Shown: one piece after another, positions 7,524 through 14,897 of the stretch
Layout of the letters: each line of letters opens with the position of its first letter
How positions within the stretch are numbered: the stretch's first letter is position 1
Source of the DNA: JBFJWU01 sp041623475 [NCBI: bacterium]
GTDB lineage: Bacteria > J088
Length of the DNA stretch: 20,143 bases
Direction of reading: 5' to 3'
Assembly: GCA_041623475.1 (NCBI GenBank)
Contig: JBFJWU010000012.1
Location: 1-20,143, forward strand
Made by a program: the position numbers and the translations under genes
The notes under the pieces: generated by a model
Databases searched by the model: none
The model's input: the letters and a program-made list of their open reading frames with translations, nothing else
What the model was told of the DNA's origin: nothing

Positions 7524-9016
7524 CAGAGATATGCTCCCAGCCGCAGCCAATAACTGCGTGCCTTCCATGAACGGGTATCGTCCGTGTTCAGATGAACTTC
7601 CTGGTCGGTGCCCACCAGCGTTACGACTTTCTTTTTCCGCGACCAGTAGCCAACACCGACGTGGGCCAGCAACGCGTCTTCATCACGTTCGGGGTTGACA
7701 TCACGAAAAAATTTCTTCTTGTACGATGCCGTCGTTTCCAGGATCCAGCCTTTGCCAAGGTCGCCCTGCGCATCCAGCACCATAACCGGACCAAAATAAC
7801 TGAACGCATCCGCGTCAGCGCTGACGTTTTCAAATGCGATCAGGCCGCTGACATATGTCCGGCGGTTGCTTCCTGTCCAGCTGGGCCGAACTCCGAACTT
7901 GTTGCGGATCCCTGAATTGAAACCGGTAGCCGGATCAGCAATGACGCCCAGTTCGTAAAAGATCTTGGTGGACCGTTCGTGGTCTGCAAACAGATACAGC
8001 CGCGGCCGAAAGACAACATCAACCCGGGACAGGCCATAGCCGCCGGAAACATCGGCCATGGACAGGTCCAGTTCCGTCTCGATCCCGGGATCCAGGCTGA
8101 GCTTTTCAAGCGGCTTGTAAAATCCGACATCGCCAAACAGGCCGATCCCGGTCCGCCCTGAGACCCTGCCGGTAATCGGTTCCTCGATTTCCGCGATCGG
8201 CTGGTCGTGGGCAAACCAGCCGCCGACTGTAATCGTCGGGTCCTCGTCCATGACCGTGCCCCAGAAACGTCCCCGCGTCAGCATCCGAATGCCTTCACCG
8301 CGCCGGTTGGCAGCTACCTCGCGATTCAGGTTGTCGTCGTAAATTGTGTCGATGTATGCTTCGCCCCACCATGTCCTGGCGATATCGCCGCGGTTTTTCA
8401 TGACATCGAGTGTCTGTTCGGCCAGCTTCAGCAACGCCGGCTGATCACCCAACCGCATGACGGCGCGGAGCGCCTTGTCGGCACCAGCCTGTTCGTTGTG
8501 CTCAAACTGCGACAGGCCACGGTAGAACAACGCCACGCTAAGGTACTTCTTGTCCAGCTGGGCCGCCAGGTTGAAATGGTTGACCGCATCCGGATCTGCC
8601 AGCTTCAGTTTTGCGAGGCCTTTCAGCAATTCGCCTTCGGGATCCCTGGGAACGCGTTCGAGATAGGCGTCGATCTGCTGCAGGGCTTCTTCCGGGCGCC
8701 CGTCTTCCAGTGCAATCATCGCCAGGTAGAAATGGGCCCGTGGAAAATCGTCGGTGGCCTGCACAAGTCGCCGGCTGGCATCACCGTGACGATGGAGGAT
8801 GTAGGCTGCAACGCCGGCGTAATAGGGAAAACGCTGGTCGCCCGGAAACTGGTCCATGCCAACGATAAAGGCGCGCTCGGCGACAATCGCATTGCCGTCC
8901 AGCAATGCCTGCTCGCCTTCGCTGATCAGGCCTTCGCGTGACGCTGCCGACGCAGTCCCTGCCAACAGGGTCGCGGCGGTCAGACACACTGCCGTCAATT
9001 TGATGAGGTGCCGCAT
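7523..9016 (-). CDS. Secreted TPR protein with predicted outer-membrane beta-barrel C-terminal half
   Basis: The 497-residue product starts with a signal peptide (MRHLIKLTAVCLTAATLLAGTASA). Residues about 28-215 are helical repeats of TPR type, clearest in AHFYLAMIALEDGRPEEALQQ (94-114). From about 217 the pattern switches to alternating beta strands, opening with EAYIDTIYDDNLN (219-231), a start often seen where TPR proteins lead into outer-membrane barrels. It ends in aromatic-rich strands (final WLRLGAYL). The architecture recalls Slam-like (DUF560) or exopolysaccharide-export TPR-barrel proteins, but I cannot assign a family. The ATG at 9016 lacks a Shine-Dalgarno. A -10-like TATGAT sits only 9 bases upstream (9026-9031), so the mRNA may be leaderless, or the gene may be read from the ssb transcript. 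The frame could extend to a TTG at 9076, which would put 20 residues before the signal peptide. Confidence 0.85.
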   Translation of the reverse strand: MRHLIKLTAVCLTAATLLAGTASAASREGLISEGEQALLDGNAIVAERAFIVGMDQFPGDQRFPYYAGVAAYILHRHGDASRRLVQATDDFPRAHFYLAMIALEDGRPEEALQQIDAYLERVPRDPEGELLKGLAKLKLADPDAVNHFNLAAQLDKKYLSVALFYRGLSQFEHNEQAGADKALRAVMRLGDQPALLKLAEQTLDVMKNRGDIARTWWGEAYIDTIYDDNLNREVAANRRGEGIRMLTRGRFWGTVMDEDPTITVGGWFAHDQPIAEIEEPITGRVSGRTGIGLFGDVGFYKPLEKLSLDPGIETELDLSMADVSGGYGLSRVDVVFRPRLYLFADHERSTKIFYELGVIADPATGFNSGIRNKFGVRPSWTGSNRRTYVSGLIAFENVSADADAFSYFGPVMVLDAQGDLGKGWILETTASYKKKFFRDVNPERDEDALLAHVGVGYWSRKKKVVTLVGTDQEVHLNTDDTRSWKARSYWLRLGAYL

Positions 9017-9084
9017 ACTGGCAAGATCATAGCAAAGGGGTGGTGCCGCCGCCAGAGCCAAATGGAACTGCAGCAAAGTGTGTC

Positions 9085-9116
9085 ATGGCGAACACCGGCG
9101 ATTCGCTGTTCGCCAT
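9085..9116. repeat. Perfect 10-bp inverted repeat between ssb and the TPR gene
   Basis: ATGGCGAACA (9085-9094) and TGTTCGCCAT (9107-9116) are perfect reverse complements around a 12-base spacer. The element starts about 25 bases after the ssb stop on the minus strand. No T-run follows on either strand, so it is not a canonical intrinsic terminator. It could be an RNA hairpin that trims or stabilises the ssb transcript, or a dimeric repressor site upstream of the envelope operon. Confidence 0.6.
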
Positions 9117-9140
9117 ACGGGAATTCCAGTTACGCGGATG

Positions 9141-9581
9141 CTAGAACGGAATATCGTCGTCGCTCAGATGGGCATCACCAGAATAATCCTGGCTGTCGTC
9201 GCGGCGTCCGCCGCCGCCACCACCGCCATCCGAGTACCCTCCGTCACCACGGCTGTCCAGCAGGATCAGGTTGCGGCCGCGCACTTCCGTTGTATAGCGG
9301 TCATTGCCATCGCGGTCCTGCCACTTTTCCGTGCGAATGCTGCCCTCGACATAAATCCGGGAACCTTTGGTTGCATATTTTTCCGCGACTTCGGCGACCG
9401 GTCCATAAAAAACGACTCGGTGCCATTCGGTATGTTCCTGCGGATTGCCGTCACGGTCGTTCCAGCGTTCATTGGTCGCGACCCTGAGATTGGCGACTTT
9501 TGTACCGCCGCCCGTCGTCCGAACCTCCGGGTCCGCGCCCAGGTTACCGATAATCATGATCTTGTTCAGGCTTTTTGACAT
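9141..9581 (-). CDS. ssb: Single-stranded DNA-binding protein SSB
   Basis: SSB coats single-stranded DNA in replication, repair and recombination and recruits partners through its C-terminal tip. The 146-residue protein has the OB-fold start LNKIMIIGNLGADPEVR, then VANLRVATNERW, TEWHRVVFYG and GSRIYVEGSIRTEKWQD. A glycine-rich linker (about 114-125) follows, and the classic acidic tip ends in DDDIPF. I chose the ATG at 9581 because it has AAAGGA about 9 bases upstream and begins right at the OB fold. The longer frame from 9626 would start inside the predicted -10 box. The gene lies downstream of gpsA and has its own promoter. Confidence 0.97.
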   Translation of the reverse strand: MSKSLNKIMIIGNLGADPEVRTTGGGTKVANLRVATNERWNDRDGNPQEHTEWHRVVFYGPVAEVAEKYATKGSRIYVEGSIRTEKWQDRDGNDRYTTEVRGRNLILLDSRGDGGYSDGGGGGGGRRDDSQDYSGDAHLSDDDIPF

Positions 9582-9617
9582 TGTCCACATCCTTTCTTTT
9601 GTGCGTGGAATTCGGAC

Positions 9618-9646
9618 AATATACATCGTTGCCAGGACACGGTCAA
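9618..9646 (-). promoter_or_regulatory. Predicted sigma-70 promoter of ssb
   Basis: On the minus strand, TTGACC (9641-9646) is followed after exactly 17 bases by TATATT (9618-9623). Each hexamer has five of six consensus matches. Transcription would start near 9611, giving a leader of about 30 bases with the AAAGGA ribosome binding site. The -35 overlaps the gpsA stop codon, so ssb can be expressed independently of mpl-gpsA. Confidence 0.75.
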
Positions 9647-10647
9647 CCTTCTTTTTTCAGCGTCCTTGTCATCAGGTCAAATACCGCCTGTTCGGGGTCC
9701 TTGCCATCGAACAGGATCTCGCCGACCTGTTCGACGATTGGCAGTTCGACACCCAGCTCTTCGGCGCGGGCAATCGTGCTGGCGGTTGTCGGGACCCCCT
9801 CGGCGACCTGTGTCATATCAGCCAGGATATCGTCGACTTTTTCGCCGGCGCCGATGCGTTTACCCAGGGTCCGGTTTCGACTGAGGTCGCCGGTGGCCGT
9901 CAGCAGCAAATCACCGACGCCAGCCAGGCCACAGAACGTCTGCAGTTCAGCGCCCTGCGCCTCACCGAACCGGATCATCTCGGCCAATCCGCGGGTCACA
10001 ATAGCTGCCCGTGTATTCAGCCCCAGACCGATCCCGTCGCTGACCCCGGCCGCAATCGCAAAAACGTTCTTTACGGCGCCGGCAATCTCGACACCGGTCA
10101 AATCGGTCGACGTGTAAATGCGAAACGTCGGACCGGCCAGCAGACCCTGGAACGCGGTGGCCAGACGGTGGTCCCGCGCCGCAACCAGTGCAACGGACGG
10201 GATCCCGGCGGCCACTTCGGTCGCAAATGTCGGGCCGCTGAGCGCCGCCAGGCGTTGGTCGACAAATCCATCCCCGAAAATCTCGGTAAATACCTCATCC
10301 AGGCGCAGCCCCGTGTCTCGTTCCAGCCCTTTGGCGGCCAGCAGGATGACACCGTCGGATTTCAGCAGATGCTGATGATCCTGCCAGAAACCCCGGGTCT
10401 GCTGCGCCGGGATTGCATGGACGACAAATGTCGCCGACATTGCCTCGTCCAGATCGGCTGTCGGGATCACATCTGCCGGGATCTTGATCCCTGGCAGGCG
10501 CGTCGGGTGCTGCCGTGATTCGTCAATTTCGTGGATCACATCGGCATCCCGGCCCCACAAATAGACATCCGTACCGGTCCGCGCCAGCACGCATGCCAGG
10601 CACGTACCGAAAGACCCTGCACCGATGACAGCAACGTCGGGTTTCAT
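9643..10647 (-). CDS. gpsA: Glycerol-3-phosphate dehydrogenase [NAD(P)+] GpsA
   Basis: GpsA reduces dihydroxyacetone phosphate to sn-glycerol-3-phosphate in the cytoplasm, supplying the backbone for phospholipids. The 334-residue protein, of usual length, has the Rossmann motif VIGAGSFGT (8-15), FVVHAIPAQ (74-82), LLAAKGLE (102-109, conserved K106), LSGPTFATEVA (136-146), the catalytic lysine in GAVKNVFAIAAG (K193), GLAGVGDLLLT (240-250), and SRNRTLG (256-262). The ATG at 10647 overlaps the mpl stop as ATGA, so it is probably co-translated with mpl. Its 3' end holds the ssb promoter. Confidence 0.97.
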   Translation of the reverse strand: MKPDVAVIGAGSFGTCLACVLARTGTDVYLWGRDADVIHEIDESRQHPTRLPGIKIPADVIPTADLDEAMSATFVVHAIPAQQTRGFWQDHQHLLKSDGVILLAAKGLERDTGLRLDEVFTEIFGDGFVDQRLAALSGPTFATEVAAGIPSVALVAARDHRLATAFQGLLAGPTFRIYTSTDLTGVEIAGAVKNVFAIAAGVSDGIGLGLNTRAAIVTRGLAEMIRFGEAQGAELQTFCGLAGVGDLLLTATGDLSRNRTLGKRIGAGEKVDDILADMTQVAEGVPTTASTIARAEELGVELPIVEQVGEILFDGKDPEQAVFDLMTRTLKKEG

Positions 10648-12020
10648 TTGACCACCCTGGCAATCGTTTCGGGAACGTCGTTCATGGTGCCATTTGAAAA
10701 GAAGATCAGCATGACGCTGCCCGATGCCGCCAGGACATCACGTTCAAGATCCGTGGCCAGTTGGTCCAGCGATTCGAACCAGCGGGCATCAGGCCCGATG
10801 TTGGTTGCCAGGCGCGCCGTGTCCAGTGGGGGGTCCGACAGCCGCTCTGGCGCGTGTACCGGCGCGATCCAGACCCGGTCGGCAGCGGCGAACGCGCCTG
10901 CGTACTGTTCCTGGAAACGGTTCGTCCGACTGGTGTACGAGCGCGGCTCGAACGCGGCCCAGATGGGCCTGTCCGGCCAGGCGTCACGCAGCCCGGACAG
11001 GGTTGCCGCGATTTCAGTGGGGTGGTGGCCAAAGTCGCGGATCACGGTCACGCGGCCGTCGGCCAGGACCTCCTGCCGCAGGCGCAGGCCGGGAAACCGG
11101 CCCAGCGCAGACCGCGCCTGGTCCGGATCGGCCCCGGCCCGAACGGCCAGCAATAATGCCATCGCGCCGTCAATGGCCCCGTGCCGGCCCGGCATCGGAA
11201 AGCGCACGTCGTGCCCGTCCAGTCGGCAGTGACTGCCAGCGGTGCCGGAACCCAGGTACTCGAACAGCGGTGGCTCCAGGTTGACCACCGGCGCCGGCGA
11301 CTGCCGGGCAGCATGACTGGATTCCGGAGTCACGATCGCCAATCCGTTCACAGGTATTCCGTTGACCAGGCGATGAAATGCGGCCTCTACGGCTTCCAGG
11401 TCCGCATACAGGTCAGCGTGGTCAAATTCGATGTTGGTAATCGCCAGGAGATCGGGTCGATAGTGCAGGAACTTGGCACCACGGTCAAAATAGGCGGCAT
11501 TGTATTCGTCGCCCTCAAAGACAAACGGTCCGGTCCCCAGCCGTCCGGAAGGGCCGAACTGTGGTGTCGCACCGATCATCCAGCCGGGATCCAGACCGCA
11601 TTCCTGCAGCAACCAGGCCGTTGCCGTTGCGGTCGTGCTTTTGCCGTGGGTGCCGGCAATGACGATGCGCTGGCGCGTGCCGACCAGCCGATCCAGGAGC
11701 GCCGGCATGTGAGTAACCGGGATCCCTCGTTCGATTGCTGCCAGCGCAACTGCGTTACTGGACGTTACGGCATTGCCAACGACAACCAGATCGGGCCGGT
11801 CGTCCAGGTGTGACGGGTCGTAGCCCAGGCGGACATCAACGCCCCATTGCGCCAGCGCCGGGCCGGTCGGCGGATCATTGCGAAGATCGGTCCCGACAAC
11901 CGTCAACCCGGCATCCAGCAGGATCCGGGCCAGGGCGCTCATACCGGTCCCACAAACCCCGATAATATGCACTTTTTCGAGAGTTTTCAGGTCGGGGAAC
12001 GTACGTGGATCAATTGACAA
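10644..12020 (-). CDS. mpl: UDP-N-acetylmuramate:L-alanyl-gamma-D-glutamyl-meso-diaminopimelate ligase
   Basis: Mpl reattaches recycled murein tripeptide to UDP-MurNAc in the cytoplasm. The 458-residue protein has Mur-ligase order: N-terminal UDP-binding IIGVCGTGMSALA (19-31), ATP loop GTHGKSTT (123-130), then FEGDEYNAAYFD (168-179) and NIEFDHADLY (196-205). These last two are Mpl-type variants that separate it from MurC. The C-terminal domain contains DFGHHPTEIAATL and FEPRSYTSRTNRFQEQY. The start is uncertain: an in-frame stop lies two codons before the TTG at 12020, there is no ATG before the conserved core, and a GTG at 11972 would begin directly at HIIGVCG, closer to the E. coli length. 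Neither has a strong Shine-Dalgarno. The gene leads the minus block, and gpsA overlaps its stop by 4 bases. Confidence 0.93.
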   Translation of the reverse strand: MSIDPRTFPDLKTLEKVHIIGVCGTGMSALARILLDAGLTVVGTDLRNDPPTGPALAQWGVDVRLGYDPSHLDDRPDLVVVGNAVTSSNAVALAAIERGIPVTHMPALLDRLVGTRQRIVIAGTHGKSTTATATAWLLQECGLDPGWMIGATPQFGPSGRLGTGPFVFEGDEYNAAYFDRGAKFLHYRPDLLAITNIEFDHADLYADLEAVEAAFHRLVNGIPVNGLAIVTPESSHAARQSPAPVVNLEPPLFEYLGSGTAGSHCRLDGHDVRFPMPGRHGAIDGAMALLLAVRAGADPDQARSALGRFPGLRLRQEVLADGRVTVIRDFGHHPTEIAATLSGLRDAWPDRPIWAAFEPRSYTSRTNRFQEQYAGAFAAADRVWIAPVHAPERLSDPPLDTARLATNIGPDARWFESLDQLATDLERDVLAASGSVMLIFFSNGTMNDVPETIARVVK

Positions 12021-12042
12021 GGGTCACTCGTTTCCGTACAGT
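12014..12042 (+). promoter_or_regulatory. Predicted sigma-70 promoter of the aminotransferase-serA operon
   Basis: TTGACA (12014-12019, perfect -35) is followed after 17 bases by TACAGT (12037-12042, four of six -10 matches including the key A2 and T6). Transcription would begin near 12049 and give a leader of about 80 bases before the GTG at 12128. The -35 overlaps the likely first codons of the divergent mpl gene. Confidence 0.6.
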
Positions 12043-12113
12043 GAAGGGTCTTCGTTTGCCCCGGACATCCGCCCGTGGGCCCTGACTAAATCCGACGCTT
12101 CGACGCAATCCAG

Positions 12114-12127
12114 AAGGAGATTTCTCC
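12114..12127 (+). promoter_or_regulatory. Strong ribosome binding site of the aminotransferase, inside a short inverted repeat
   Basis: AAGGAG (12114-12119) lies 8 bases before the GTG start at 12128, an ideal Shine-Dalgarno that decides this start. Its GGAG is mirrored by CTCC immediately before the start codon (12124-12127), so a small hairpin with an ATTT loop could partly mask it. Confidence 0.7.
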
Positions 12128-13300
12128 GTGAAGAAACGTATCCTGCTTGCGCCCGGACCCACACCGGTTCCGCCGGAAGTCCTGCTGCGCATGGCCGAGC
12201 CCATCATTCACCATCGAACGCCTCAGTTCAGCCAGATACTGGCCGAAACAGGCGCGATGCTGCGTGAATTATACCAAACAGAACATCCGGTTCTGATGAT
12301 TTCCGGGTCCGGTACAGCCGGCATGGAAAGCGTCGTTGCCAACCTGGTCGGCCCCGGCGACAAGGCACTGGTAATCCGCGGCGGCAAGTTTGGCGAACGC
12401 TGGGCCGAGATTGTCGAAACCCACGGTGGCACGCCAGTCAACATTGACGTTGAATGGGGCAATGCCGTTGACCCGGAAGCCGTCCGCGCAGCCCTGCAGG
12501 CGGACCCGGAGATCAAGACCGTATTTGTCCAGGCGTGCGATACGTCAACAGCAACTGAACACCCGATCGAGGCGCTGGCAGGCATTGTTCGTGAACAGGG
12601 CGACGACACCCTGTTGTGCGTCGATGGAATTACCGGCGTTGGCTGCTTTCCGCTGCCGATGGATGAATGGGGCATCGATGCAATGGTCTGCGGCAGCCAG
12701 AAGGCATTGCAACTGCCCCCCGGCATGGCAACGGTCGGCTTCAGCGATCGTGCCTGGGCCCGGGCCGAAGGGCTGGCAAAACGCAACACGTATTACCTGA
12801 ATCTGCTCAAGGAACGAAAAGCACAGGTCGAACAACGAACAACTGCATGGACCGCCCCGGTGCCACTTGTCCAGGGGTTGCACCTGGTCCTGACCAACGT
12901 GCTGGCCGATGGCCTGGACGCGTTGTTCGAGAAACACGACCGCCTGGCCCGCGCCACCCGCGCCGGAATGGAAGCAATTGGCATGAAACTCTACTCAAAT
13001 GCACCCAGCCGGTCCGTGACCGCAGCCTGGGTACCCGAATCGGTTGACGGCGGCGCCCTGGTCAAGTACCTGCGCGATACCATTGGCGTAACAATGGCGG
13101 GCGGGCAGGCAAAGTTGAAGGGCAAGATTGTCCGTATTGGCCATATGGGCCACGTCGACACGTTTGACATTATCGATGGCTGCGCAGCGCTGGAAATCGG
13201 ACTGGATCGCTTTGGCTACCCGGTCGAATTCGGCAAGGGCCCCGCTGCCGCTGCCGCGATCCTGCGCGATGCCTACCCGGCACAGGACGCGAACGTATGA
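12128..13300 (+). CDS. Class V aminotransferase, likely phosphoserine-forming (alanine/serine-glyoxylate type)
   Basis: This 390-residue fold-type I PLP enzyme belongs to the alanine-glyoxylate/serine-glyoxylate aminotransferase family. Seen: LLAPGPTPVPPEVL (6-19), the MISGSGTAGMES region (57-68), CDTSTATEHP (137-146), VDGITGVGCFPLPMDEWGIDA (165-185), the PLP lysine in CGSQKALQLPPG (K192), and RIGHMGHVD near 337-344. It is not the classical SerC, but it is directly coupled to serA (ATGA overlap, 13297-13300). I infer that it transaminates 3-phosphohydroxypyruvate to phosphoserine, a role class V enzymes of this family are known to play in some organisms without canonical SerC. The alternative is a glyoxylate aminotransferase. 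The start is GTG with a very good Shine-Dalgarno. Confidence 0.9.
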   Translation: MKKRILLAPGPTPVPPEVLLRMAEPIIHHRTPQFSQILAETGAMLRELYQTEHPVLMISGSGTAGMESVVANLVGPGDKALVIRGGKFGERWAEIVETHGGTPVNIDVEWGNAVDPEAVRAALQADPEIKTVFVQACDTSTATEHPIEALAGIVREQGDDTLLCVDGITGVGCFPLPMDEWGIDAMVCGSQKALQLPPGMATVGFSDRAWARAEGLAKRNTYYLNLLKERKAQVEQRTTAWTAPVPLVQGLHLVLTNVLADGLDALFEKHDRLARATRAGMEAIGMKLYSNAPSRSVTAAWVPESVDGGALVKYLRDTIGVTMAGGQAKLKGKIVRIGHMGHVDTFDIIDGCAALEIGLDRFGYPVEFGKGPAAAAAILRDAYPAQDANV

Positions 13301-14895
13301 GCAAGCCACGCGTCCTGATCAGCGACAAGCTGGGCGATGCCGGGATCGAGATCCTCGGTGCCGACGATGCAATCGATGTAGTGGTCAATACCGAATTCAG
13401 CGCTGATGAGCTGAAGGCGGCCCTGGCCGATTTTGACGGCATTGTCATTCGCAGTGGCACCAACCTGACCGCTGACGTACTGGCGGGCCAGGAACGCCTG
13501 AAAGTCATTGGCCGCGCTGGAATTGGCGTCGACAATGTGGACCTGCCGACGGCTACGGCCGAAGGCATTGTGGTCATGAATACGCCGGGCGGCAACGCGA
13601 CGACAACAGCCGAACATACCATTGCCCTGATGATGGCGGCGGCACGCCGCATTCCCCAGGCCCATATGAAACTGGCCGGCGGCGACTGGGACCGAAAAAG
13701 CTTTGTCGGTACCGAACTGTCGGGCAAGACACTGGGGATTATCGGCACCGGGAATATCGGATCACTGGTGATCGAGCGGGCGATCGGCCTGAAAATGACC
13801 GTCCTGGGATACGACCCGTTCCTGACCGAGGAACGCGCGGCACAAATGGGCATCGAGTTGGCCGAGTTTGACGAAGTCATTCGCCGGGCCGATGTCCTGA
13901 CGCTGCACGTACCGTTGACCGACAAAACCCGGAACATGATCGATGCCGACCAGTTCAAGGCCATGAAATCGACGGCGATCCTGGTCAATTGTGCACGTGG
14001 CGGGATTGTTAACGAGGCCGACCTGGACCAGGCGTTACGGAACGGCGAAATCGCTGCGGCCGCATTTGACGTGTTCGAAACCGAACCGCCGGCCAGCGAT
14101 AATCCGCTGCTGACCAATCCGGCAATGGTGTTTACGCCGCACCTGGGCGCCAGCACCAAAGAAGCGCAGGAGAAAGTTGCCGTCGACGTGGCCGAACAGG
14201 TCCGCGCGTTCCTGCTGTCCGGCGAAATCCGCAACTCGGTCAATACGGCCAGCGTCAGCGGCGAAGTACTGGCGCGCTTGGGACCGTACCTGGACCTTGG
14301 TGAATCCCTTGGTCGGCTGGTGTCGCAAGTCCATGATGGTCCCGTTAAAAGCATTTGTGTCCGGTTCGAGGGTGAAATTGCGTCGCAGGACTCGATACCG
14401 ATTGTTGCCCGGATCGTCAAGGGCATCCTCGAATTCCAGGTCGCCGAAGATGTCAACTCGGTCAATGCAGTGGCCGTTGCGTCGGCGCGCGGCATTGACG
14501 TTGAAACGCAGAAGAGCCCGACAACCGAAGATTACGCGTCCAGCATCACTGTACGACTGGAGGGTGCCGAGGACACAACTTCGGCGACCGGTGCCGTATT
14601 TGGCAAGGCCGATCCCCGAATTGTCCGCGTCAACGAATATCACATGGACGCGCTGCAGGCGCAGGGTTCATTCCTGCTGGTGGTCAACCGCGATATTCCC
14701 GGCGTCATTGGCCGCATCGGCGCAATCCTGGGCGATGCCGCCGTTAATATCGCCCAGATGTACGTTGGCCGGACAGCCGACAACGAGGGCAAGGCCCTTA
14801 CCGTTATCTCCACGGATGTCAAAATCGCCGACGATGTAATCGAAAAGGTTGCTTCGCTGGACGAAATCGAAGACGTCAAGCAGGTCGCGCTGTAG
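13297..14895 (+). CDS. serA: D-3-phosphoglycerate dehydrogenase, long form
   Basis: SerA oxidises 3-phosphoglycerate to 3-phosphohydroxypyruvate, the committed step of serine synthesis. At 532 residues it is the long type with three parts. The first is the catalytic/NAD-binding domains (1-315), with LGIIGTGNIGS (146-156) and the catalytic Arg-Glu-His set R234 (NCARGGIVNE), E263 (VFETEPP) and H282 (TPHLGASTKEA). The second is an allosteric-substrate-binding style domain (about 325-450). The third is a C-terminal ACT domain (about 457-532, starting GSFLLVVNRDIPGVIGRIG). The ACT domain suggests serine feedback, as is common but not universal in the family. The ATG overlaps the aminotransferase stop by 4 bases, and hisZ follows after 2 bases. 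Confidence 0.97.
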   Translation: MSKPRVLISDKLGDAGIEILGADDAIDVVVNTEFSADELKAALADFDGIVIRSGTNLTADVLAGQERLKVIGRAGIGVDNVDLPTATAEGIVVMNTPGGNATTTAEHTIALMMAAARRIPQAHMKLAGGDWDRKSFVGTELSGKTLGIIGTGNIGSLVIERAIGLKMTVLGYDPFLTEERAAQMGIELAEFDEVIRRADVLTLHVPLTDKTRNMIDADQFKAMKSTAILVNCARGGIVNEADLDQALRNGEIAAAAFDVFETEPPASDNPLLTNPAMVFTPHLGASTKEAQEKVAVDVAEQVRAFLLSGEIRNSVNTASVSGEVLARLGPYLDLGESLGRLVSQVHDGPVKSICVRFEGEIASQDSIPIVARIVKGILEFQVAEDVNSVNAVAVASARGIDVETQKSPTTEDYASSITVRLEGAEDTTSATGAVFGKADPRIVRVNEYHMDALQAQGSFLLVVNRDIPGVIGRIGAILGDAAVNIAQMYVGRTADNEGKALTVISTDVKIADDVIEKVASLDEIEDVKQVAL

Positions 14896-14897
14896 TT

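Noticed and set aside
9254-9260. Glycine-rich stretch of ssb as a repeat element or sequencing artefact
   Set aside because: A glycine-rich linker before the acidic tip is normal for SSB, and the frame stays open to DDDIPF.
13170-14495. A 441-codon open frame on the minus strand opposite serA
   Set aside because: It lies antisense to a clear, motif-complete serA. Its composition is Ser/Arg/Ala-rich with no domain, as expected from GC-rich codon periodicity.
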